Below are positions 1-9,057 of a stretch of DNA of 64,000 bases, one piece after another. The stretch lies in assembly GCA_032164245.1 (NCBI GenBank), contig JAVMKO010000001.1:18699603-18763602 (forward strand), written 5' to 3'. The DNA comes from Sternotherus odoratus. Its lineage: Eukaryota > Chordata > Testudines > Kinosternidae. The notes under the pieces were generated by a model. That model was not told where the DNA came from and did not search any database. It was given only the letters and a program-made list of their open reading frames with translations. Positions within the stretch are counted from its first letter, which is position 1. Each line of letters opens with the position of its first letter. Made by a program: the position numbers and the translations under genes.

Positions 1-44
1 TATAGCCTATGAAAGCTTATGCTGAAATAAATATATTTGTCTCT

Positions 45-169
45 CTCTCTCCATCACCCCCCAGGTGGGGTAGGGGCCACCAACCACAGAGCACTCCATC
101 TCTGTTGGTGGTGTTTCAGTAGCAAGTTGATTCTCTACTGGGTGGAGTTGCTAGCCCCACACCCATGTT
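45..169 (-). repeat. 3' tail of the 5S-derived element, ending in (GA)n
   Basis: On the minus strand this stretch directly follows the 3' end of the 5S-like sequence and ends in a GA/CT simple repeat at 41-51. It has no similarity to 5S rRNA itself. A unique body plus a simple-repeat tail is what a 5S-promoted SINE would have. A read-through transcript of a 5S gene that was retroposed is the alternative. I see no convincing target-site duplication. Confidence 0.45.
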
Positions 170-288
170 AAGCCTACAGCCCCTGGAACTCCCAGAAGGT
201 CTCCCATCCAAGTACTAGCCAGGCCTGACCCTGCTTAGCTTCCAAGATGAGATGGGCTCAGACATGTTCAGGGTGGTTTAGCCATACA
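170..288 (-). pseudogene. 5S rRNA-derived sequence (pseudogene or SINE head)
   Basis: The minus strand matches vertebrate 5S rRNA over essentially its full length of about 119 nt. The internal promoter blocks are recognisable: AGCTAAGCAGGGTC (box A region) and CTTGGATGGGAGACC (box C region). The ends CCACCCTGAAC and GGGGCTGTAGGCTT are also present. Scattered substitutions, such as TGGAAGC for CGGAAGC and changes near the 5' end, make a functional rRNA unlikely. It interrupts another repeat, so it arrived by insertion and is not part of an rDNA array. Read from the sequence by comparison with the known 5S consensus; a family assignment would need a search. Confidence 0.85.
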
Positions 289-345
289 TTAGTCTCTAAG
301 GTGCCATAAGTAGTCCTGTTCTTTTTACAGACATGAGTAAAGTTC

Positions 346-998
346 ATCTTATCTTTTAATTAGAATGTACTGCAAATATTCCAGATATTAGATGGACAGA
401 GACAGGTATTGAAGTCTCTACCTACTTTAGGGGTAATAATTAACATTAATCTTGGAAAGAACTCTGTATCCTCCAGAATGCATCCATTGAAACTAATGAC
501 TTGAACTTTGGTAGGTGAAGGTAAATGCATACCAGAAATACCTACAGCAGAGTCTAAAAGGGAGAATATTGTCTTACATGAATATTGGACCTGATTCTCT
601 CTTTATTTCCAGTAGTATAAGAGCCTGACCCAAAGCCAACTGAAGTAAGTGGAAGTCTTTCCTTTTACTTCAATGAGCTTTGGATCAGGAACTATATAAG
701 GAGAAATTGTGCTGAAGTCAATGCATTGGACTAGTATTTAAAACTAATGGCAGACAGAGGGAAACAGGGACTGTCAATCCTTAGCAGTTCCTCTCCTGTG
801 ACCAATGCACAACTGGAGCTAATTCCCACACTCCATTTGATTAGCAAATTCTTTGCATTATTATTCTTTGCATTATTTTATTCATGATAATTGCCTTTTT
901 CTCTATTTTTCCCCCTCTTGGCAAAGTGATAATAGCTTTGAACTTCTATTAAAAGAATATGTTGTTTTCACAGTAGGAACCGGTTGTGTATTTGTGTA
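346..998. other. No gene seen; one short palindromic repeat
   Basis: This is AT-rich DNA without a convincing coding frame. Bases 622-690 form a diverged palindrome (agcctgacccaaagcc ... gagctttggatcagg) of the small inverted-repeat class that recurs in this window. Confidence 0.5.
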
Positions 999-1543
999 CA
1001 GTAAAACCTCGATTTAACGGACTAATTCAGGCGAGGGGGTGTCCGTTAAATCAGAAAGTCCGTTATTTAATAATAAAAAAAACCCGAGCTGTTGGAGCAG
1101 CAGCCCGCCCACCACAGGGCCGGGGTGGCAGCTCCGCAGCCCGCCTGCTGCCGGGACCCAGGCAGCAGCCGGGACCCATCAGCCAGCCCGCCCGGGTCCT
1201 GGCTGCTGGGACCCGGGCGGCAGTCGGGACCCATCAGCCAGCCTGCCCGCTGGCGGGACTCGGGCGGGAGCCGGCAGCCAGCCCGCTCGCAGGCGGGACT
1301 CGGGCGGGACCCAGCAGCCAGCCAGCCCTCCCGCAGGTGGGACCCGGGCGGGAGCCAGGAACCGGCAGCCAGCCCGCACGCAGGTGGGACCCGGGCGGGA
1401 GCCAGGAACCGGCAGTCAGCCCGCCCGCAGGTGGGACCCGGGCGGGAGCCGGGAACCGGCAGCCAGCCCGCCCGCTGCCTGGACCCGGGTGTCAGCCGGG
1501 AGCCGGCAGCCAGCCCGCCCGCTGTCTGGACCCGGGCGGCAGT
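999..1543 (+). mobile_element. Pogo/Tigger-like DNA element, copy 1 (right end missing)
   Basis: It starts with CAGTAAAACCTCGATTTAAC immediately after the dinucleotide TA (997-998), as expected for a Tc1/mariner-type insertion. After about 90 bp it becomes a GC-rich array with units of about 47 bp (gggacccgggcggg...ggcagccagcccgc). The array lacks stop codons in several frames, so its long open frames are not genes. The element stops abruptly inside the array at about 1543, where hAT-like coding sequence begins. No transposase is visible in it. Confidence 0.75.
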
Positions 1544-2018
1544 ACTCTGAATCTAAAGAAGATGACACTGCACCTGACACAACCAGGTTGAGAGAATGGC
1601 AGCCACAAGGCATAAAGAAAGCTCTTGGATTCAGTGCAAGGATCCTGGCCTGGACACCACTGTTTCTTCCCTTTGTGTCCATGCTATTGTTGTAGCCTTG
1701 GCCACTGCTGTTCTGAAGCTTTATTTTATTTCCATTCAAAATGTTCATACACCGTTCTTTTAAGTCTTTTCCAGTAGAGCAGTTCACAGACTGGAAAGTG
1801 TTCCTTTACTTGGATACAGCCATCCTGGTCAACAACAAATCTTACTGTAAACGACAGCTTTTCACTGTCACCAATGTTGAGAGTGCAGTCCATTGTTACA
1901 GCATAGTACTTTGCTGTGCTGATCCGCATCAATATCTTAGCAAGCACCTTTCTTAGGTCAATCAATTAATTTTGAATTGTTTCGCTGCAGTAATGATCCA
2001 TGGCTTCTTTATGAACTT
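1544..2018 (-). pseudogene. Broken hAT-type transposase fragment (ZMYM-like)
   Basis: On the minus strand two frames joined by a frameshift near 1780 give recognisable hAT transposase segments. The first (about 1965-1726) contains KYYAVTMDCTLN and an EHFPV block. The second (about 1787-1555) contains a degenerate SGQGYNNSMDTKGRNSG block, then PCGCHSLNLV. These match the catalytic core of hAT-derived proteins of the ZMYM1/ZMYM6-like or TTF-type group. Both ends of the open coding sequence are missing and stop codons are present. It lies between two copies of a different DNA transposon. Confidence 0.75.
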
Positions 2019-2679
2019 CAGTAAAACCTCGATTTAACAGACTAATTCAGGCGAGGGGGTGTCCGTTAAATCAGAAAGTCTGTTATTTAATAATAAAAAA
2101 CCCCGAGCTGATGGAGCAGCAGCCCGCCCGCCACAGGGCCGGGGTGGCAGCTCCGCAGCCCGCCTGCTGCCGGGACCCGGGCAGCAGCCGGGACCCATCA
2201 GCCAGCCTGCCCGCTGGCGGGACTCGGGTGGGAGCTGGGAGCCGGCAGACAGCCCGCTCGCAGGCGGGACTCGGGCGGGACCCAGCAGCCAGCCAACCCG
2301 CCCGCAGGTGGGACCCGGGCGGGAGCCGGGAACCGGCAGCTGCCCGCCCGTAGGTGGGACCCAGGCGGGAGCCGGGAACCGGCAGCCAGCCCGCCTGCAG
2401 TTGGGACCCGGGCGGGAGCCGGGAACCGGCAGCCAGCCCGCCCGCTCCCTGGACCCGAGCGGCAGCCGGGAGCCGGCAGCCAGCCCGCCCGCTGTCTGGA
2501 CCCGGGCGGCAGCCGGGAGCCGGCAGCCAGCCCACCCGCTGTCTGGACCCGGGCGGCAGCTGGGAGCCGGCAGCCAGCCCTCGACAAATGGATTTTGGAT
2601 GCATCAGACTTGCTTAGAAATTTTGTCCGTTGTATCCGAAGTCCGTTAAATCGAGGTCCGTTAAATCGAGGGTTTACTG
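2019..2679 (+). mobile_element. Pogo/Tigger-like DNA element, copy 2 (both ends present)
   Basis: The left terminal repeat is CAGTAAAACCTCGATTTAAC and the right end is its inverse (gtccgttaaatcgaggg...tttactg), followed by TA at 2680-2681. The interior is the same GC-rich array of about 47-bp units as copy 1; a phase marker ctgtctgg recurs at 2492 and 2539. A short unique tail lies before the right terminal repeat. The left end is preceded by TT, not TA. It is non-autonomous, with no transposase seen. Confidence 0.8.
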
Positions 2680-2681
2680 TA

Positions 2682-4970
2682 ATTGGAAATCATATAGTCT
2701 AAAAAGAGAGGTCTGTTGCTTAAAATTAACTACAGATTTCTTAATTTATAGTGGGAAATCAAGATCGCATATACTTCCAAGGGTAAGATATTGACACATG
2801 TTTGGAAGTAACGTTAAGTGTTAAAAGAAAGTAAATTTAAAAAGTTTAATAAAAAAAGAAAGAAATATTTACAGGGTTTATAATTAAACTTTTAAAACAG
2901 ACAATGAGAGCTCCATTCCAAAATTAATTGACAAAGAGAAAAGAAAAATCCAATTCTCAAATCCCTCCTCCCACCCCAAATGCATTGTTCTCTATAATGG
3001 ATTAAAAAGAAAGATTCAAAGTCTGGATCCAGATCTGAATTTCCTGAAGTTCGAGGGGGATGTAGAGATCCAGTCTGAGCTTGTAACCTATTAATATGCT
3101 ACTAAGTATGTGTCCCCATTTTAACAACAGACTTTAAAATATTCATCTAAGATTCAACTGAATGTAAGTGGCCTGTTTTCTGAATTCTTACGTTAGTTGT
3201 TTTGATCAGATTTCAAACTTAGCTTTAAAAAATGTTTTAAGGGAAGAATTTAGGGATCATGCAAACACTGAAAAATGCCATTTCATGGGATTTTGTTGAT
3301 ACCAGGTGTGGAACATGTTCTGCATACAACTTTCCAAACACCCATTTTCTTTGAAATACTTCTCAAACTGGCATTATCGGCTGAAAGAGAGAACTGAACA
3401 CCAGTCAGTAAATGAAGTGCCTGCCTGGAGATGGGGCCAGGATCTAGATCTTGCTGTGAAAAATAATTATTCAGGGCCAGTGGACCTGCTGTTCACATGT
3501 GTGTTTAACCATTAAAAAGTTATTACACTCACATTGGCTGTTGCTAGATAACACAATGTTCCCAGTGTGCTATGGTATTACACACCAAACTCCCATTGCT
3601 TCGATTATAGATACCCTAAGGAAAAGAAAAACACAGATATGGCAAGAAGTGTGACTTCTTGGTGTGTGTGAGGGGGGAGAGAGTGGGGAGTAAACATTCT
3701 CATCTTTCAAGCCCCTGTATTAAAATATGTGATAATTTGTTCAGGATTTTATATATCCGTTTTCTGGGTTTATACAATATGACTAAATAGTCTGAAATAC
3801 ACTTACCCTTCCATAGTAAAGATCTCCCTTTAGTTATTCCTTGAATTCCTTTGTATCTTCTTCAACCAAAGGCTACTCAAGCCCCCAAGAAAGTTATGGA
3901 AGGGGATAAAGCTCTTAGCAAAAACAAAGAGTTCTATGTAAGGCTCAAATTCTGCAACTATTTATGTGTGTGCTTAACTTTATACCTGTGAATAATCCTA
4001 CTGAGTTCAATGAGACTAGAAACTAATTAATGAGAAAGTAACCATGGAACTAAAATGACTCAAATCCATCAAAAGGAATGACATTTGAAAGATCTGTTCA
4101 TGACTTTCAATGTGCCCAAAGCAGAAAATAAGCTTTTCTTTCTAGAACTTCAGCCATTTAACTAACCAGAATGCCTTCTCAAATATCTACTTGTCAAAAG
4201 CTATATACAAGAAATCAAAAACTACTTTGGACCTCAGTGTTAAAAAGGGAGAGTACTTACATTGTAGAGTTCCATCAAAAGAGACTTTGTATCATAAGGT
4301 TTTTTTTGATACAGTTCAGAGGCCAAGGCTATATATCCAACTCATGGCACCTGGCTTCTTTGTTTGATCAGTCCTTATGTTAGCTATATCCATTTCCCTA
4401 ACACATTGCTAAAGAATGAGTTGCGGCAAAGCTGAATTCTTTCCAATCAGTTGATTTCCCAATGTGTTAGGTACTATGGACCCTACTCACGGGGACAAAC
4501 CCACGTGCAGGAATTATAAGCAGTTCCATAGCATGAGTTTGTAAGTGACCTGTAACAGCACACAGGTCACCACACATATGTTTGCCAAATACTCTAACCA
4601 TCTGTCTCAATGCATACATTATGCATAGGAGACAGCTGGCCAGGCTTCTGAGAAGGAAGCTGAAGCATACAACCGCTAGCTTCTGACCCCTTCTATACAT
4701 TCTACTAACCTGAAAAACACACCTTGACACTCAACTTGTCATTTAAGTGAACTCTTGAATAGATGGGATTGTGCTTCCATGCCAGGGCAGAAAGTGGACG
4801 GACTTCTCATCTCTGAAGTATGGAAGCTTCTAGTGGTGTGCTGCAAGCTTCACAACATAGCAGAAAAGAAAATCACCTGCACAGGAAAACACTTCTGATG
4901 AGGTAGACAGCCATGCTTCTACAATGTGAATGGCCACACAAAACACCAGATACCTTGACTCAGAGTGGCA
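2682..4970. other. No gene identified
   Basis: This stretch is AT-rich with only short open frames. A half of a small palindromic repeat (ggctcaaattctgcaact..., about 3945-4020) is the only structure I can point to. No splice-flanked coding stretch or RNA gene was recognised. Confidence 0.4.
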
Positions 4971-5014
4971 ACAAGATTTAGTGACCTAATGAAAAGGCTG
5001 GAAGCCTTAATTTC

Positions 5015-5200
5015 CTGAAGTCTGATCCCAATTCTGATACTGACTCACTGTGAGACACTGGGAGAGTTTATTTCACTTCTCTGAGCTTCATTTTTCATAG
5101 GTATAAAATGAGGAAATTTCAACTTATTTACCTGCCTTGCAGAAATGTCATGAGGCTTAATTGTTTAGCACCTTGAAATTGAGGGGACTAGATAAGTGGG
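5015..5200 (+). repeat. MIR-like SINE fragment
   Basis: The stretch has the order of motifs of the MIR/CORE-SINE body: tgactcactgtgagac, then cttctctgagcttcatttt, then a tataaaatgagga block and a cttgcagaa...tgaggcttaa block. It is well diverged, as expected of an element predating amniote radiations. It is not functional. Confidence 0.7.
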
Positions 5201-5810
5201 TAATAATTATAGTAGAAAATTAGTTCTCCTAATGAGTGTAATGTGTCCTGGATATAGAGAATGAGACATTATTTTCTCCCATTTCAGTGCAGGGACAACA
5301 GTGGAGAGTTTTATAAATCGGTAAGGCAATTTGGATTTGCATTCAACTGGGGCTGTTGCTATCAGGCACTATTAAACATCTCAGCATATTTAAATGATCC
5401 ACAGGCATATTTATTGTCTTTTTAAATAGGCTCATTGTTCTGATATCCTTTACCCATCTCCTTTATTACTAGCCAGAGATTCAAAAACTTCAATATATAT
5501 GCCTATCCTTTTATTTCTGTGTTTGGTATTTTTGCTGCATTTATCTTTTGCAAATAGAAAAGTGTTTGAACATAAAAAGAAAATCGGCTACACAGCATAA
5601 ATGAAGAGCAAAGGAGAGAAAAAAAACAAGAAGGTGAGATGCTTAAAGTTTTCGCTGATGTTGCAACACTTGAAAGGAGCTCAACAGTTCAAAACGTTCT
5701 TTCATATCCAATCACATACAGTAATTTAAAGTATATTATTAACATATAGCCCTTCCACTGCAGTACTGACGTGGATCATGAAAAGATGCACATCTGCATA
5801 TACCATTTAA

Positions 5811-5880
5811 GGCCTGATCCAAAGCCCACTGAAATCAATGGGAGCCCATCCATTGACTTCAGATGATGTTTGATCAGCCC
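5811..5880. repeat. Small palindromic repeat
   Basis: The arms ggcctgatccaaagccc and its diverged inverse (gtttgatcagcccc) flank a central inverted pair cactgaaatcaatggg / ccattgacttcag. The unit belongs to a recurrent class in this window with a CCATTGA.TTCAATGG core. It is probably a MITE; no target duplication could be read. Confidence 0.6.
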
Positions 5881-5975
5881 CTTCGTTGGCTGGTTTCATT
5901 TTCAAAATACACTTGACAGATGTAAAAAAAAAAACCATATCAAAACAACCTCTTCTTTGACACAAAGGACCATAA

Positions 5976-6241
5976 TTACATTTTAGTGGATGGAAATAGT
6001 CTACTGTGTATTTCCCAAAGGAGATGAAGTGCATTATCCCCAATAGGCTGCAGGTGTTGCCCATTCTGAAGAACACTGATAAAAATCTCTGATGGTTCCA
6101 TAATACCAAAATCCAGATGCATATAACATTCTAAAAGAGAGTTTAGCAGCCTTCTTTCTTCCTTTGAAGGCTTTTTTTCACCTTCAATCTTTTGTGAGAT
6201 TATATTTCTTAATTTGGTTAACAGTACATGAAAGCTCTTTC
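5976..6241 (-). other. Possible coding exon, unidentified
   Basis: A minus-strand frame stays open for 109 codons (6305-5976) in otherwise stop-rich DNA. Within it a pyrimidine-rich tract (ttgcttttctttcttattg) leads to an AG at 6243-6242, so an exon could start at 6241 in phase 1. From there about 88 codons run to a TAA. The residues look protein-like rather than repeat-like: a basic/acidic helix-like stretch EGEKKPSKEERRLLNSLLE, then MHLDFGIMEPSEIF. I do not recognise the protein. It may be a last exon, a decayed exon or chance. I see no clear 5' splice donor. Confidence 0.25.
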
Positions 6242-6309
6242 CTGACAATGACCACCACAATAAGAAAGAAAAGCAACACTGGTGTAATAAATACATGTCC
6301 CCCAAAGGT

Positions 6310-7240
6310 ATTTAAATATTAAAATGTACAGCATAGTGTCATATTTTATAATGTCATGATTTTGTTATCACAGTTATCTGACAGTGGACATCTTGGAGCC
6401 CTGATCTACACTGGTAAGCTTTTACTCATGATATTGGTTTCACTGGAGTTCCTAGTGTGAGCTGGTGTTCATCACTGTAAATGAAGATTCCATAATCTGG
6501 CTCCAAAGTCATTACATTATTAGTGTCATTTTACTAACAAAGAAAGATATTACATATTTTAGTTCAGCTTAGAAAAAATATGGAAATCATTGTGGCTCCA
6601 GTTTTGTTGCTAATATTTTTATCCTTTACTTATGACTCTTAAAACAACCAACCAATATAACAACTTACAATTCTATGGTAACATTCACGCCAAAGAATAC
6701 CAAACTGTTCTAAAGACTAGACCAAATCCTTCAGGGGTCCAGAAAAGGGCAAGGAAAAGGAGTTTTCCCTGAGTAAAGACTGCAAAATCTTAGCCCTATA
6801 CATTTGTCAATTAGCCACTGCTGGAATAGAGTAATCATGGGAGTTAAGAGCATTATCTCATGAGGGAATGTCAAAGCTGTGTGTGGACTAGTCTACCCAA
6901 GGTATCTTGAATCCAGCTACGGTGGGTAACAATAGCAGTAAAGACAACACAGCATGGGCTTCAGCACGGGTAGTATGTGCCTGGCACAGACCTTGGTTCT
7001 TGCTCGCTAGCCAAGTCTGAAGTCCACACTGTGTCGTCATCACTGCTATAGCTACCAGTGCTATAGCTACTGTGTCCAACTGAAAATGGAGGATGAATTT
7101 TAGAGAAGCAGAATGTAATTATTGAAACAGAAATATGAGCAAAGGTGGCAAAATGTGCAAAAACGACAATCTATAATGACAGTGTGACGTGAGAAGAAGA
7201 ATCAGACCATTTTTGTTTGTTTGCCTTTGTATAATTTGGG
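6310..7240. other. No gene identified
   Basis: Only short open frames and no recognisable repeat boundaries were seen. Confidence 0.35.
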
Positions 7241-7244
7241 CATT

Positions 7245-8170
7245 AAAGGAACATAGGAATTACTAGGCTGGATGAAACCCCCAAATTCATCTAGTCCAAT
7301 ATCCTGGCTCTGACTGTGGCCAGTACTAGATGCTATAGAGAGAAGAACCCTACAGGAAGTAGATGAGAGAGACTATGTCCCTCAAACTAGGCCTGATCCC
7401 TATCTCTAATAGTTAGCATTTGATTTGGGCACTGAACTCTGATGTTTAATATCCCTTCTAAAATTTGTCATAATTAACTAAAACCACTCTGGATAGTCTT
7501 GATCTTCATATAAATATCCAATTCCTTTTTTAATTTTATTATATTCTTGGCCTCGGTGAGTTCCATAATTTAATCACACATGATGTGATTTACAGTTTAA
7601 TTATACATTTATCAATTTTGAATGACCAGTTTTTAGTTTCACTGAATGCTCCTTTGTTCTTGTGTGATTATGACATGGAAAACATATGTTCCCAACCTAC
7701 CTTCTCTATAATATTCATTGATATGTTTTTCTCATAGCCTCCCTTTTGTGTTTCCTTTCTAAAGGAAAAAAATCCACTCTTTTCCATCTCTTTTCATATG
7801 AGAAGTTTTCCAGGCCCTTAACCATTCTCCTTTCCCTCTCTGAACCCCTGTAAATCCAGCAATATCCTTTTTGTTATAGGGTAACCAGTATTACACATAC
7901 TATTCCAAAAAAGGCTTTACTGTTGTTTATATAAACATCAGCAGATTAGTCTCTGTATTAGCAAAATCATTCTTTATGCATCCTAATATCTCATTTGCTT
8001 TTTTGACCATAGCTGCACATTGAACAGAGGTTTTCATTGAGCGGTCTACAATAATACCATAATTACCTGTTCAGTTTAGTCTGAAATACACTGACACTCT
8101 CACATAAGTACATTTTACACAGTGCAGATGATCATATTTAGGAATCTCAGATACCTGATTTCATACATGA
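7245..8170 (-). repeat. Old LINE fragment (CR1/L3 group), degenerate
   Basis: On the plus strand the sequence runs gaacataggaatt...ctggatgaaa...catctagtccaatatcctg, then a series of blocks (ttctaatatctcatttgc..., gctgcacattgaacagagg) in the order found in antisense CR1/L3-type LINE ends of reptile genomes. It is heavily diverged and has no usable reading frame. The assignment rests on my recollection of the family's antisense sequence. Confidence 0.55.
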
Positions 8171-8972
8171 ACTTTGTTATCACCTGGACTGCTATCTTGC
8201 GAAATCTCTGATATTATGCCAGGTCAATACTTGAATGAAAGAACTCCAAGGAAAACCCCGAGTGCCACAGGAAGTGGTGCTGAGAGGCCTTCTCTTATGT
8301 TAATCATTATTAACTCAGTTCCCCAACATTGGGCCCCAAAGAGACAATGCATGGCTGGATGTGCACCCTTCCAGATAAGACATAAAAGCAGCTGATAGAG
8401 CTGAATAAATAATTGGCAATGATTAATTTGACTAGTGAATTTACCTTTGCTGTTCTTGAAGAATAGCCACAAGGAGATTACATTTGTATCAGTAGTATTT
8501 AAGTATATTTTATGATTTTTTTTCAATTATTGTTTTAGTCTATGGCAGAGATGGTTGAAAGTTTTCTGTGAAAACTTTTCCAATGGAAAATTGCTTATCA
8601 ATTAAACAGATATGTTTGTGAAAAAATGTATTTATGACAACATAATCTTGTTTTCATTAAAAAATACCAAAACATGAAACTTTTTTCAGTTTTGAATTTA
8701 AGGGCAAAAAATAATGATAGAGTGCTACTCTATGCCCTTATCATGGAGATTTAAAATTTAAGCTGTGATGCCCATCCAGCAAAAGGCAGAAGTACTTTCC
8801 AGTAGGAGGCGGTAGTATGTTCTCCCTCCCAATACAACAGCTATAACTTAAAAGGAAAACCTTTTAATTATGTCTCTTTGATAGTGTCTTACTGAACAAA
8901 ATGCTTGTTTTGTGAACTATTTTCCATTAAATAGGCATGTGAAATTAGTAGCTTTGAAAAGCAGTTGTCTTC
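8171..8972. other. No gene identified
   Basis: This is AT-rich sequence. The open frames at 8174-8395 and 8224-8526 overlap on opposite strands and resemble nothing I know. Confidence 0.35.
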
Positions 8973-9057
8973 GTCTAAAACAGTGGATCTCAACCTTTCC
9001 AGACTCCTGTATCCCTTACAGGGGTCTGATTTGCCTTGCCTATCCCCAGGTTTCACC

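Larger units (their letters stand above)
1..345 (-). repeat. Turtle-type interspersed repeat, split by a later insertion
   Basis: Bases 8-44 carry the gaaagcttatgc core followed by aaataaat...tttgt. Bases 289-345 continue with agtctctaaggtgcca and the tcctgttctttttacag end. Together they read as one arm of the same family seen at 21738, 32191, 58064 and 62944. The two parts are separated by about 245 bp containing a (CT)n tract and a 5S-like sequence. The window edge may cut the left side. Confidence 0.65.

Noticed and set aside
170..288. Functional 5S rRNA gene
   Set aside because: Substitutions at conserved positions, no T-run terminator at the end, and insertion within another repeat.
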